A DNA stretch of 64,000 nt from Parascedosporium putredinis. Its lineage: Eukaryota; Ascomycota; Sordariomycetes; Microascales; Microascaceae. This document shows positions 48,801 through 62,397 of the stretch, piece after piece (positions within the stretch are counted from its first letter, which is position 1; the number at the start of each line of letters is the position of its first letter). The stretch covers positions 434,001-498,000 of the forward strand of contig CASHTG010000009.1 in assembly GCA_949357655.1 (NCBI GenBank), in the 5' to 3' direction. The notes beneath the pieces were generated by a model that was not told the origin of the DNA, made no database searches, and was given only the letters and a program-made list of their open reading frames with translations. Position numbers and translations under genes: made by a program.

Positions 48801-51212
48801 GTGAGCGGGCGGGAGGGCAGGTGTCGGTCACCCGGTTTTCCCTTGTTTGCCTGTTTCGTGAAGATGAGCTTCTCGTCTACTCTGATTGATAATAGAGAGT
48901 GGGGGATTCTTGGAGTCTAAGATACGCCTCCCCTGTCCCTCTCCGCATACCGATCTCTCCTCCATATCGTAGCCATCATCGCCGCCCCCGTGCCGCTACT
49001 ATATTCCTCCTCTAGGACCCAAGGGTAGTGAGCCATAGTGGGTGATTGATCCCCTCATAGTTACTGCCGAACAGCTGAACAGCTGCGCATAACAGGGGCA
49101 ACGCGGGGTGGAAGTACTTTGGCCTTGGTGAGGTCATGCCTTGATTGATGCAGCAGCACTCCGGGCGTTCGCGGGAAGCGAGCGATGCGTGATGCTGTCC
49201 AGGGTAGGGGTAGTAGAGAGGAGGGAGCACCGGACCTCCCTCTTCGCGCACCCTCCCCCTCGCTCAAGCCACACTCCCGGAGGAGGAAAAAAAAAACACC
49301 AAAGATGAAGCTGAGAAATCATGCCAAGCCCTAGACGAAGAAAGCCCTTGCCTCGTCTATAGGAAAAATAATTGGGGAAAAGAGAAGAAAAGAAAAAGGG
49401 GGTTTGATTAATAACAGCCGGAAAAGCACCCATGGGCAGAAATCGGGGCATACGAAAAAGACAATGTCTCATGGAAAAGCAAAGTTGATTGTGGTCTCTA
49501 CTCACGTGTTGGAAGAAACGAACGATGCCTAGATGTAGATGCCGATGGATTTCTACCCTAGTACCATATCATACTCGTAGAGTGATAGGCAGGGGGCATG
49601 AGTGCTCGTCCTCTGCCCGTGCACAAGGGCCAAACATGATGTTGATGCCGGCAAGGGAAAGGGTGGTGTTTTGGGGGAGGGTTCCTGCGAGGAGATCTTT
49701 GTTTGACGTTTCCTCGTCCCCACATAAGGCAGGAGAGTGATCGCCGAAACAGTCAACAGGGGACAGAGGAAGAGGAGGAAAATGGCATGAAAATGGAGGT
49801 TCGTGGCACACAATGACCGAGTCACAGACCTGTTGCTGGATTCGACTCTCTACACGTCCACGTAGTCAGGGCACACTTCTCGACCGATCTATTGTTGTCG
49901 TCAATGTTTCATTTGTCACGCGAGGAGAGCTGTAGGGAAGAGAAAAAGGAAATGAGAAATAAGCAGAAAAAAAAAGAAAAAAACAGGGAGGCTTGGCAGA
50001 AGAGTAGGACTTCATATTGGTGATGTTTAGTGAAGACAGAATAGAAACAATCGACTATCGACGTCGTTGAAATAGTGGATCTTCTCTACATGTAGTCTCA
50101 TATGCATCCAGTTCCTCCAGATGTCCAATCCACGCCCCTCAAGTGCTCTCTAAGGGCGGTCCAAAGTCAACCCGAGGTCTATTACATTGAACTCAGTGAT
50201 GAATGATGAAGCGACGGGAGACGGCGACGCCTCACGCAAACATCCATGATCTATTCCTCTGCGGACACAGACTCCCGACCCGCACGCAATATCCGGCCAC
50301 CGGGAAGGGAAGCCTGCACCCTGTATGGTTTCCTCGCTATTCCCCGTCCCGCACGGATTACGGGCCAGGGCCTTTGACAGCGGCCGGTCTCTGCAGCCGA
50401 ATTTAATCAAGCCCTAGGCGAGAAAGTCGAAAAGTAAATTAGAGAAAAAGAATTCCCCAAATAATTAACAAAAGAAATAGACCTTGGGTGAAGAGAGAGC
50501 GAAATGGCGCAAGGGGTGCCTCGACATGCGAGACGTGTATTACAGTGAGACCAAAGGGTCATCGCCAAGATGCGCGCTTGACAAGGGCGGTTTTGGTTAT
50601 CATGATCAGTGGGAAAACGGAGCATTCCCCTCCTTTTTTGCTTTTCTATTTTTTATTTTTATTTTTACAGGTTCCCTTTCCTCTTCCCTCCTCTCCGAGA
50701 TGTGCTTTTGTCCGTGCTGACTGAAGCACGCTTTCTCGAGGTGGCACGTCTCAAGAGGTCGGAAGAAGAAAGGATAAACAGGAACAGAGAAAAGAAAGCC
50801 CTCATCTTACCCACGGTGTTCGTCATGAGCCCTTCACCTTGCTATTTCCAGTTTCACCAAAGGAAAAATAGCGCCAAAGCCGTAAGCCACGATGCACCTC
50901 ACCCGAGCTAAGAAAAGTAACGTCCCAGTCATGGCAAGTAGAGAAAAAAAAAAAGAAAGGAAAAGCCAAAGAAAAGAGGGGGTGTGTCGAGTGTCGGAGC
51001 TGGCCATCTTCCTCGCTCTTCTCCCCAACCAAAAAGGAAGATGAAAAATAAAAAGGAAGCCCTCTCGTTCCTCGGGAGAGGGGTCCAACTCGTACCTGTC
51101 AGAGAAGAATCTGACTCATGGATCAAGATTTCCTCGCCAAAAAGAAGTAAGATGATGGGGGCAGATTATGTGGAGATGCGTGCTGTCTAATGTTCCTTGC
51201 TTGCTTGCCCCC

Positions 51213-51232
51213 ACGCGTGCGCGCGCGCGCAT
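51213..51232. repeat. Alternating purine-pyrimidine tract
   Basis: Twenty bases of strictly alternating purine and pyrimidine, mostly GC, of the kind able to form Z-DNA. It lies in the gene desert with no gene close by. Confidence 0.8.
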
Positions 51233-52398
51233 CAAGCGAAAGACGAGACGATGGAAGTTGTCGGAGGACGGAATCCCCGAGATGGGATGACCACAAAAGG
51301 GCCCCCTTCTCACCGTCTCACGGGCGGCGGAGGGAAGAATAGAGTAAAGGGCTTACTTTTGTCCCCCAAGTCTAAGCTCGTTCATCGATCCCAAGTAGGC
51401 GCGGTTGGAAGCGCAGCCGACCGCGGGTGGAGGGGGCGTGGAGAGGCAGCAGCAGGTGAGAGGGCCTTGGAATGCAAGAAAACAATAAAACAGCCGCGCC
51501 CGTCTGACAGACCATCGGGTTCACACAGCCTGGCAAGCTCTCGGCTCTAGCTCACCGCAAGAATGAAAGAGAAGAAGAAGAAAAAAAAAAAAAAAGGGTC
51601 TCACTGTCAGATTGGGTCCTTTCTTCCTTTTCTTCCTCTTAACCTTGTCCATCCTTCGCGAAAAAGAAAACGCCTGCAGCGGAATCATCCTTGAGGAGGG
51701 TGGGGAGCTATTCTTGGGATGGAGAGTTGGAGGGGCTGATGCTGATGGGAGCACAGATAAGCCGGTCCCGAGTAAAAGAAAAGAAAAAGAAAAAAAAGAG
51801 AGAAAACAGACCAGGCTCGATTGGGGTTAAAGTGCTAAGGCCCTTTCAAGCCCATCAAGTTGGGGTTCGACCAATCCAGAGAGCGCTCGCACGGACGCTG
51901 CTAAAAATGACCCTTGGTGGCGCGTGGCTGAGTGACGTTGATGGTTGACGGAGCTGATTTTGAAAGGACCCCAAAAGCAGCCTCAATCACCCCCTGTCAT
52001 CTTGCCGCCGTCTGGTTGGATCCTGCTGCGAGGAGGATTGGGGGAGGCTCTGGCGAAGGGGGTCCCCTCTGATTCGGCCGACCCTTTGCTTTCTTCGGGG
52101 ACGTCTCTTTTCTCTCTTCCCGAGAACAGCCACCACTACCCGTTGGGAGGGTTCTCCACAGGAGCATGGCCAGCCGCCAGACTTGCTTCCACCTCTCGCG
52201 TTTTGGTCAGCGAGGCAGGAACAGGCGCTGCCAGGGACCTTACCTCTCAACCCGTACAATTTCCTGCACAACTTTCCATTTCAGTCAGTTTCCCAGGTAT
52301 TCGTGCTTGCATGACGCCATAGAACCCGCACAACACTCCCATTGTTCTTGCAAGCGGTGGCAACTGGCAACCCCAATACCATCACCGCTCCAACTTTT

Positions 52399-52418
52399 TT
52401 GCTTGCTTGCTTGCTTGC
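52399..52418. repeat. (TTGC)5 microsatellite
   Basis: Five perfect TTGC units within the gene desert, preceded by a T-run. Confidence 0.9.
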
Positions 52419-55000
52419 GACCCTGTCGCATCCTGTTACATTCAAGATGTCATGGCGACATCGAGCCAACTCGAGTGGTCTGGTGATCCGAAGAGGATGT
52501 CATTGTCAAACTTTTTTCTTTTTTTCTCACCCCACCAAGACCAGGGCACAGCAAAATCCCACATCGAGGGAAGTGGCGGCGAGCAACTCTCAAGGAAAGC
52601 AGACGCTACGTAGAGGGGGTTCACAAACAGATTTAGAGTAAGAGGGCTGAGAACTCCTTTCGTCACACAGCCTCCACCTAAAGAGGCGCCTTTTTTCTTT
52701 CTCTTTTTTCCCTCTTCGCGTCATCCTTTGACCAGTTTCGGATAAGGATGCAAGGAAAGGGTACGGCTCTGCAGGATTTTTTTCTCTCTCTCGCTCTCCC
52801 CATCAATCCTACAGTGATTCGGGAATCTTGCCAATCGTCAGGCCTGGTCGGCGTCAAGTACCTTTGCACAGTGTCGCCCTTTCTCCTCAGCTTCTCATCG
52901 AGCAGCGAGGTCATCTATCCCAGGTTTCATGATTCCCTCCGATAAGGCCAAGATGATTGCTGCCCCCTCCCGGCGTACCAGACCTTTTTGGACCCTCTCT
53001 TGACCGGGAGGGCTGGGCGGTAAGAATATGTTGGGAAACCCGCCCTTCTAGACACATGTGTGCACGCTATCGTATCAATTCCTCTTCAGCCGGCATACCC
53101 ACGCTGGCGAAGGAGAGCGGGAGCCTCGGGGGATAAATTGCTTCACAAAACATAGAGTGATGGAAGGGCAAGAGATAGAAGAGGGCAATATTCTAGAAAT
53201 CGAATCGTCGCAGAATTGTTTCTTCCCCCTCACCAACAGGCCTCTTTTTCCCCCTCCCTCCCAGCGCCGAGGATAGAGCGATCTCCCTGCACGATAAATG
53301 GGAAACTGGGCACTTCCCTGCCCAGCTTTCTTGTTTCGTCCACAGCTAATTTTTCTCCGAGGTGGAGATGCTCACAATTATCCAGCTTTTTTTTTTTTCT
53401 CTTTCTTTCTTCTCTTCTATCTTCGAGTGTGTGTGTGCCACGAAGTGAATGAAAATTGTGATGCAGTTTCGAAGCTTAAAGTGTTTTACCACAGAGCCTT
53501 GCTCCAATCGAGGCGGTCTCAAACGTGGAACGGCCTTTTCCCGAGCGCCAAATCCTCTGACTGGCTAATTGCATCGACGTCTCCAGACGGGACGACTCGT
53601 GGGTTTTCGACGCACGCCCCCCTCCTTCTTCCTCTCCGCCTTTTGATACCTGGGCGGCACCGCCGAGCTTTGCGGGAAACATTCAATCGCAGAATGGGAA
53701 GAAATGTGAGTGTACACAGAGGCAGGTGCGGTGCTTTGTATCTGTGCGGACACGGCGATTGAATTTATCGGATGGTACATACCTCGGGGCCCCTCTCTCA
53801 CAGAGCTGAACAACAGAGAGTGTTTCATGGCTGTGACTGACGACGACAAGGCCTCGCACCTCCTTCCCTGCCCGAAACGGACTTGAAGTTTCGGGCTCAC
53901 AGCCCTCACACTTCCTTGTCTGCCTCGACTGCCGTGCTGGCCTTGACAATCCCATGTTCTCCGTGGCCTTGCTACCCTTGCCCCATGAAAATCTACGATA
54001 AGGCAGGATAGAGGGCGTGCGCGGAGGACAGGGAGCTATAGGCGAAGGACGGAAGAGGAAAAAAGGAAAGAAAGAAAAAAAGACGAGACGATGCCTCGGG
54101 ATAGAACAAGTTCAACGATGGCCCTATAGGGGGCGTCGATGCACAAGCTACACTCGATGAGGGTCTATTCATGGGAAATCCCTTGTTATTCATGCCTTCT
54201 TCTGCTCCTCATTCTCGCCCTTGTCAACGTCTTATTCCTGGTATTGCAACCTGGCGTCTTAGTGTCTTTTGCTTTAAAAACCGTTGAGGAACAAGGGGGA
54301 TCCGAGGCAGGGGGACCATGGGGTGGACATGAATAACCCGACAGACGTCAGCCCAAGGGCAAATGCAAATCCGTCGATTGCGTAAGTGATCATTGCGTAT
54401 CAATGGTGACCCTTGGTCGTTTTCTTTCCCTCGTCGGGCTGTCGATGCGAGAGAGCCAAGTTGTACTATTCTCCGAGCACTTCAACAAGAGACTAAAAAG
54501 ACTGTGAGCCGGTACATGGATCAATTGATCCAATGCATCCGTATGTCCTCAAGTGCTCGGAGTGCGCCGAATGGCCTTGTGCCATAATACGCTATTTTGC
54601 CTGTGCGCGCGCCGTTTTTCAATTAAAAACAATACTAGAAGGAAAAGTGAGAGTGTCTAATTTCTTCAATTAATGGATATAGACATAATTGATCCATCTT
54701 CCACCCATTCCATCCCGAGATCAACGGGATCTTGGCCAGGGGTGGGGAAGCGCGAAGGCCCGTGGGAAAAGGGAATGGACGACGCCGCGCTCAGTGGTAG
54801 CAGCATGTGGAGGATGATGCACCTCGTGATGATCGAGATCGAGGAGGACCCGGGCCCTCGTTGTGATTTTCTCGCCCCTCTTTTGCTTTCCCTTTGGATC
54901 GTATGCGCTGTTTGCGTATCATTGAGCATCCCGATCGTCGCCGCGTTGAAGGTGTCGTAATTTCCCTTTAGGCACCTAAAACACTACCCCACCACCAACC

Positions 55001-58000
55001 GCGCAGCTCACAACGGCCTCGAGGTGGAAGCTAGGCCTGTCTACCCCTCACTCGATATGCGAATCGGAGACGTGATGGGACCTGAGATTTAGAGAGACAG
55101 AAAAAAGGATCCTCAGGGGAAAAGAAGAAGAAAAAAATTAGAGCATAATCCGAAGAAAAGGGGACCAACCACGGCGAAAGGAAGACTTGAAGAAGAAGAG
55201 CTACATCTTATCAGAGGTTCGTTAAGCGTGGAGAACGGCCGATCTCAAACTCGGAACCCCACGGTTCTGTGACCGCACCCCTTGGGCGGCACCTCTTACA
55301 AAAATATTGAGGATAGTAGACGGAAGAAGGGGGAGACAAAGGGCCTCGGTTCAGCCCCGCGCAGCTCTCCAAGCTAACCCGCCTCCTAAGTGTCAAATGG
55401 TGGTCTATGTCGATGTGTTCAAAATGTGTTCAACGTTGCGAGAGATGGCAAGGGCATCCAGACATCTTTTGGCCCTCGCTTGCTCACCAAGCTGCTCCTC
55501 TTGCTCGTGGTTGGCTGTGACCCCTCATGCCACGGGGTCGAGGACTCGACGTTGGCGACCTTAATGGAGGTTTGGAGCATGTTCATTGGCTAGATGGCCT
55601 TTTGGCGGTGCAACCTCTGACACACACTTGAGCAAGCATACAGACAATCAAAAGGATACAAACGCAACGCCGCCGTCTAGTTGCGCACAATGCCGGGCGA
55701 ACCTGGTGTTGCGACTGGTGAGATTGGGAATCGCCGGAGCTTCATGTGGTGGGTTCCCTCTCTTCTCGGGACGAGGGGGAGGAGCAAAAGTCACTCGCCT
55801 CTACCCTCCCCCTTTCCTCTGACCCCCGGCAGCAAAAAGGCACCGAGATGTTGCGATTTCAAGGAAGAGGGATAAGAAAAAAAAGCTGCCTTGTACCATC
55901 CATAGACCATCAAGACACCCCTTTCCCTGATCCTTGGTTTCTCGATTCTTTTATTTCCCCTGGGAAGACCAGTCTATCGAGAACTCGCACCCCACCCCGG
56001 CCCACGATAAAAGAGGCGAGGCGGCTTCCAAAGACCGACCGAACGGAGCCTTGGTGCCGGAATGGTTCCCTAGCCACCAATTAGTGAATATGTTGGGAAC
56101 GCTCTATCTACTTCGGCGATCAGGACGGCTATCCCTGGTGTTGAAGTACTGGCGAGCCAACCTCGAACGCGGGCGGGTTTGCGTTCATGCCAACCCGGCC
56201 CTTTCTCTTCTCAAACTTCGGAGAGGATTCACCGGGAGACGTCGGTCGAGGATGCATTAGAGGGAATGGCACGGAAGGGGAGGGGTGTGCGGCACGATTG
56301 AATGGACAAAGCAGGAGCAAGAGATTTACAAATCATTGATCGTCGTGAGCCTTTTCGGATCTTCGCGGTACGCTTGCCAGATTAATTAGGTTCGAACCTA
56401 GCGATTATTTTCTTTGCTCTATAATATCTTGATATGTCTTTCTTGCCTCGCAATATCTCTCCCCCTTGCCGAGACTGGGCTCCAAGGGGGCACCCAATTC
56501 TCTTATACCCGTCCCGAAGATCCAAAGGGTTCCTTTCCCCTTCTCGAACCGTTGACGAAAAAAAGAGTTGTCGCTTCTGCTTCCACGGGTTTTTGGTCTT
56601 TCACTCTTTTTATTGATTTATATTATATAATTTTTATCTTCTTATTTTCCAGCATTGGATTTCATTTTCTGACCGCCTCACCAATTCGCTCTCGGAAGCC
56701 AGGTAAGCGGTTAGAGATGCACAATTGGGTTTAGACGGCCTATGATTGATGGATGCGGCCGATGGTTTTATCTTTTTTGTCCTTTCTCCCCTTTTCCCCC
56801 TCCTCTTTCTTCTCCTAAGGGTGGGGAAAGCTACGACGACGGGATACAGAGGGCACATCTCACATCGATGACTGGCTGGTTTGGGGTTATCGGGTACCGC
56901 ATGAGGATGCAAATGGGATTCGTTCATGCCAGGGGCGGCGGCGAAGAGGGAAGGAGGACAACGCCTCCACGGTACATTGGCGCACACGAGACGTGTGGCT
57001 TCTGAGTGTGTACCAAAGGACGCACCAGGGGCGCTCGGGGCTGGAAGGGGAGGGGAGGGGGAAGAGGCAAATCCTCGAGCAGATGGGGATTGACGGATGG
57101 ATCGATTGACATCCAGATTTCAATTGATCCTCATTTCACCCTGGAGCCCGCCCTTTGTCACTCGAGAGCCTTCTCCATGTATATCTTCACAGTGCTGCTG
57201 GTCGTTGAGTGGGGTCGTCGATTCGTTCCATGGCATTGATGTTGTCGCTCGTCGGCCTTGTACGCGACCTACTTGAGAGCTTGGCCCGCCAGGCCATCTT
57301 CAAGAGCAAAAGGATGGAAAGGGCGGCTTCAAGACTTGGGAGCATCTACTCCTGCCAACAGATGGATTGTCATGAGCTTCCACTCATTATGCCTCTCCTG
57401 CATGGACGCGGACGGACCACCTAGCGCCATGGACGAAATAAGGTCGCACAGTTTTCCTTTTTTACATGTAATCCCTTCACCTCGCCCTCCTCGACAGGAA
57501 ACACTGTGAGCTGCGAGAGAGCGGGCTTGTTCTTGTTGGGAAATGGGGGATGGTTCGTGCGGCTCTTTGGGAGCGATGATCAATCCCCATTCTCGTCCTT
57601 GTTCCTGTGGCCGCCCCCTCAGAGGGACAGACAATCGCGATATTACAGCTATTTAGTGCAACTAAGAAAAGATTTGTGCTGCCAACGCCTCAATCCTTCG
57701 TGGGGTCTAGCAAGCGTGTGGGGACATGACGGATGCGGCGAGGTTGACTCGGCGTGCAGATGCCCTTTTCCGAAACTCATCTCCACCTTTGTCCGTGAGA
57801 AGGCAACGGCTCCTCTTGCCCCCTTATTTTAGCTCTCGTGGATTTTTAGATCTTATCAAAGCCGACATGTACACAAGGGGAAGAAAAAAAGGGGGCAAGA
57901 CTCAAGATTCAAGAAAGAAGAAAAATTTGCAATATTTTGTTCCCCATATCCGCGAACGTGACGCGCCAGGCTGCAGATGAGACCCGCGACCAACGTAGAA

Positions 58001-61000
58001 CGGGGTCGTTCGATCGAATGGAGCTAAATCCAGAGAATCCACCTGCGTGCTGCGTGCTGCGTGCTGCAAATATTATGGATCTGGCATACAAAATCAATTA
58101 GCGTGGAGGGTTATTCGGCCAGCCAGCAAGTGCTGTGGTGTGCTGTACCGCCTCCAATGCCTGTCGATGGGAGTTGCAGGACAAGGGGAAGGGGGACGGG
58201 GGCCTTGCCCTTGTTGCGATGCACGCTACGGCACATTTGCCTTGGCCTAATTATATATATCCTTTTTCCCTTTATGCAGTATCTGTTCGTCTTTTTGTCT
58301 ACTAAGATAGTGTAGGTAGTGTAGGTAGCTTCGTTGGAGTATGGAACGTTTTCTGCCTTTCTCGACGTGCGTTGCTGGGAAATTTGACGTCCCCTTAGCC
58401 CCACGTCTATTGCAAAGCCGCGTTGGATCTAGCAGTAGAAGAAGGCGAGGGAAAAAGGAAGGAAAGAAAGAGCCAACTGACGCGAATTCCTTGGCCCATG
58501 ACCGCTAGAAGGCTCGCGAAGCAGAACAAAAGGAAAGAAACGACGGGGTCTTTGTTCGCCAAGGGGGAAAGAGGCTAGCCTTGGCCCCAACCCAAAGTAC
58601 GCAAGTAGAGTCCACCACCAATCCATCATTGATCCATCTTCTCCTTCCGAATTCCTCCTTAGCCGCTTGAACTTTGTCCACTTCCAGGCTCCTGCTCCAA
58701 AGCTTTCGAGATGACCACACCACGAACTGCGATTCTATTTTTCCTCCCTGTTCTCTTCTTCTTCTTGGACCGTGCCACCAAAGGGGCCAAAAGAGGCGAT
58801 GGTGTCGGCAAACCTGGGGCCCAGGAGATTGGGAGGCTTGCCAGATCCTCATTTCGAGTTCCGGTGAGCGAGTGCACTGACCTTGATGCTTCCAATACCA
58901 CTACACTGCGCTACACACTGCGAGTATTTAGAGTCCAGGCACAGACATGGGGACCAGGGGGAGGAGAATGGGCCCGTTGCTGTGGAGTTCTCTCTCTCCC
59001 ACGCCAGCCGTTTTGCGTCCTTTGAGAGAGGTGTGTTCGTGTTCACGTCCTGCCGAGCTTCCCTCAGTCCACTCTGGGCTCGCCCACAAACTGTAGCGTG
59101 CTTCCCTTGTCACGCCAAATTTCCACCTGCCAAGCATGGGCCACCTCAGCGGCGTCGGCTCATTTCGAGGCTTGCAGGTGTGGCAATACTCTCTTTCTTG
59201 TCAAACAGAGAGACAGAGAGATGGAGAAAGGCAAGAAAGGCTAGCCCTGACCTAGTGTACGCTCAAAGTAGGAAAGCGATCGCATTGCAAAGATGCCGGT
59301 CCCGGACGGGAAATATGGATGCACAATGCGAGGAACGAAAGGGCGAGAACAGGAACTGAGATAGAAATAGGATCGTCCATCGCACATAGGATCAAATATT
59401 GAAGGGTGGCGCATGACAAGGTTTTTTTTCTTTTCTTTTCTTTTGGTCTTCCCTCTGCTGCTCTCTCTCTCCATGCGGCCATGCTGCATTTTCCAGCTTC
59501 CTTCTCTTTTGTTCCGATTCCGAATGGTGCCAAAAAAGCGACTGAGCCTTCCTGGCCGGCGTGTGAGAAACCACCCCCAAGAGGTGTTGGTGGCAGTGTG
59601 TGTACGAAGATTCGTGCATGGGGCTAGGCCTGGCGTGGTGAGGCTAACAGGATCTGGTCGTAGTATGTGGTCGAAAAGGTCAACTAGGTCTGCCACTCCC
59701 AATTCGAGTCCCACCACCTTCTTGGATTACATGGTGGGCGTGATATGTACGGAAGTAACTCCTGGTACAACTTTTTGTCGTCGTGTAAATGGAGCGGAAC
59801 CTGCCTTTGGAAGTTTACTTGTCAAGAGCATATTGATCTGGATGGCTTCTCTCCTCTTTCAAAAGACCGACCACGTCCCCGCTCTCGCGATGGACACTTG
59901 ATTTTTCCCAGAGTAGCTCCATCCATAGATGAAACTTTTGTTAGTGAATTGGCAGCTTCATCGGCGCTCTCTCCAAGACGGCGATCGAGGCGTCATCGAT
60001 CCGATTATACAGGTACAACCTTTTTCCATAGTGCCTGGCGCTGGCCTCGCCCCCTCCTCGCATCATCAATTGACGGAATGGATGGATCCCTCGAGCCCTC
60101 TCCACTCTAGGAGTGGGATCACCGCTCGGAACCTCAATATCTTGGAGACAACACAGAACCATACATAGGTTTTTTCCTTTTTCCTTTTCTTTTTACCACC
60201 TCCGTTTCAGCACTCGAAAAAGCGGGAGAGGGGGAAAATAGTCAATTATTAAGTAATTAATTCCACAAAGAGAAGTGGGAAAAAAAGGAAGAATGAAGAC
60301 AGCAGCCCAACACACGACATTGACTCTGGAGGTGAGTTCACAAATGGATTGATTGAATGGAGTCCGCCCCGGTCGACGAGGTTCCGACTCGCCGATGGGT
60401 GCACAGTGGCATTAAAAACGAGCCACGGTCGGGCAGGTACCTGGTGTCGCTCCACCTTGTTCTTCCTTGTGTCTTGGGGAAGAGACTTGATAGATGGAAT
60501 CGAGGGCGTGACGAGCACGACAGGGGTGTGTGTGGTTTTGGGTTCTCATCCCCCTTGACGAAAGGGGGCGTGCCTTGACTCTTGTTGCTCGCTCAAAGCT
60601 GCCACACCCCCTTCTTTCCTCACCCGGTATCGTCACACCCCACATCACGCTACACCCCTTCTCATCCACGCCCCCGTCTATCCCCCATCCCACACACCCG
60701 CTCCTTGTTCCCTGTCCTCCCCCAAAGGGAAAAAAAGGGCATAGAAAGCCCAAGGGACCCTTCTTCCTCATCCAATTCAAATATCCGTTGTGCCCATCCA
60801 ACCCTTCCCTTGGATTTGGCCTCTCACACTACCTTGCCAACCAACGATCTTCACATCTCCCTTGAGCTCTTCATACCTTGAAGGACAGAAGAAGAATAAG
60901 AGTCTCTCTTGCTCCTCTTCTTCCACAATCACACCCGCTCACGTCTAGACACACACACATACACACACAACGCATAACACATCCACACGGGAATCCACCG

Positions 61001-61204
61001 AGGAGTGTTTCGAGACAACGAGGTTGCCGCCACAAAAAGTCTCTCTGCTCACGCAAACCGCAAGTTCGGAATCGTTTCTAGGAGCATCTTCTCGAACACC
61101 TAGGGGAAACCTTGTTTTTACCTTTCTTCTTCTGCTTCACCTCTCTTTTTCCTTGTTCTCTCTCCCTCCTCCTCCTCCTCGCCCATCTCCAGGCTCCACA
61201 TCCC
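55001..61204. other. Gene desert, part 3, and upstream region of the 61205 gene
   Basis: No supported gene up to the ATG at 61205. From about 60590 the sequence becomes strongly C/T-rich with CA-rich patches (about 60950-60970), as expected for a promoter and leader. A 14-base palindrome lies at 56387-56400 and a 7-base tandem repeat at 58044-58067. Other frames lack motifs and usable starts. Confidence 0.5.
58044..58067. repeat. Short tandem repeat of TGCGTGC
   Basis: Three full copies of a 7-base unit plus a partial fourth, in the gene desert. Confidence 0.85.
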
Positions 61205-62397
61205 ATGATGGAGACCCAAACGCAAACCCGCAGCATAAATTACCGAGACTCCCTCCCCGGAGCCCCAAGCCCATCTACGCCCGCGAGAGCTTCGACGAAG
61301 CCATGTACAACGAAATGACCGCCGCCGCCCACAACGACACCACCCTCATCACCTCGACAAAGCAGCCCACCGTCGTCGAGATGAAGCTCGAGCAGCACCA
61401 GAAGCAGCAGCAGCCCTTGGCCGCCCCCGCCCTTCCCCAAAGTCCTCCCTCCGCAGCTCCCGAGTGCTCGACGCCATGACACTCAAGCTCGACGCTCCCG
61501 GCGTCAACGAGCCCGAGTTGGCGCGGACGGCGGCGCCCCACGAGGTCTACCTCTCTTCCGAGGAGGACGGATCCTCGTCCGCCGACGACTTCTCCGACTA
61601 CGACTTTGACTCGGAGAGCGAGATGGATCCCGCCAACGCAACGACGGCGACGAGGAAGAGGAGCTACGAAGACATTGCCAAGATGGTGTCCGTCGTCTAC
61701 TCGGGCAAGCCCACCGTCGTGCAAATCACGACGACCAAGAGGTCCGCCACCCCTAGCTCGTCCTCCTCGTCCTCCACCTCCAGCCCCTCCTCGACCCCTT
61801 CCTCCGCCGCCGTCTCCCGCATGTCGAGCCCCAACCTGGGCCGCCGGCAATCCAGCTACACCCAGAGCTACTACCACCACCCTCCCCGCACCACCAGCCT
61901 CGCCCTCGAGGGCTTCACCCTCCACGCCAACTCCAGCCAGCCCGCCTTCCTCGGCATCGACCCCTTCGCCGACGTCACCCCCGAGGAGGCCGAGGCCGGC
62001 CACACCTCCGCCTCGGGCCGGTCCCCTTCCGCCGTCTTCAAGAAGACGCTGGGCCTCGTCAAGAAGCGCAGCCGCCCGCTCCTCGTCACCACGCTCGGCA
62101 ACTCGTCGCAGGCCCGCCTCGATCTTGTCTCCTCCCCTTCGTCCTCGGCCCGGGACAACGCCAACGAGTCCCGTCCCGAAACGCCCGTCACTCCCTGACC
62201 CCTGGTGCGAGGACGAGCACGGTGCCCGTCACCTACCACGAGATCATGAAGACGGCCAAGAGGAACGTTTCCTCGCGGAGCAAGCATCCCAGAACTCTAG
62301 CCACGCACCTCCCGCCTCCTCCATCTCGCCGGAAAAGAGGAATCGCCTTCTCGCCGGCCTCTCGATGTCGAGGCGGAGGAGCGTCAAGGCTGGTTAA
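61205..62397 (+). CDS. Ser-rich acidic protein of unknown function
   Basis: I cannot name a function. Single exon, 398 aa after correction, starting at ATG 61205 or the adjacent 61208. Order of features: N-terminal SINYRDSLPRSPKPIYARES; a Gln-rich patch (HQKQQQP); SSRVLDAMTLKLDAPG; HEVYLSSEEDGSSSADDFSD, an acidic Ser/Asp stretch that looks like a casein-kinase-2 target; SYEDIAKMVSVVYSGKPTVV; a long Ser tract; LGLVKKRSRP; TYHEIMKTAKR with a basic, helical ERFLAEQASQ segment; and a C-terminal RNRLLAGLSMSRRRSVKAG. Four frame breaks near 61255, 61440, 62196 and 62262 each fit one missing base in a C or G run. The patterned, gap-free result after correction supports a real gene. It probably acts inside the cell, since no signal peptide or membrane helix is visible. 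The desert lies directly upstream. Confidence 0.75.

Larger units (their letters stand above)
45839..55000. other. Gene desert, part 2
   Basis: About 9.2 kb with no supported gene on either strand. It is dense in poly-purine and poly-pyrimidine tracts (for example near 47990, 49285, 50945, 51580 and 53390) and resembles promoter or leader DNA more than decayed coding sequence. Simple repeats are (CCCGAA)3 at 48265-48282, an alternating purine-pyrimidine tract at 51213-51232 and (TTGC)5 at 52399-52418. Many short frames are open, but none has a family motif, consistent splice signals or an extended codon bias. Confidence 0.5.

Noticed and set aside
56387..56400. TAGGTTCGAACCTA, resembling a tRNA B-box (GGTTCGA)
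   Set aside because: No A-box, anticodon arm or acceptor stem can be drawn around it; it is simply a 14-base palindrome.
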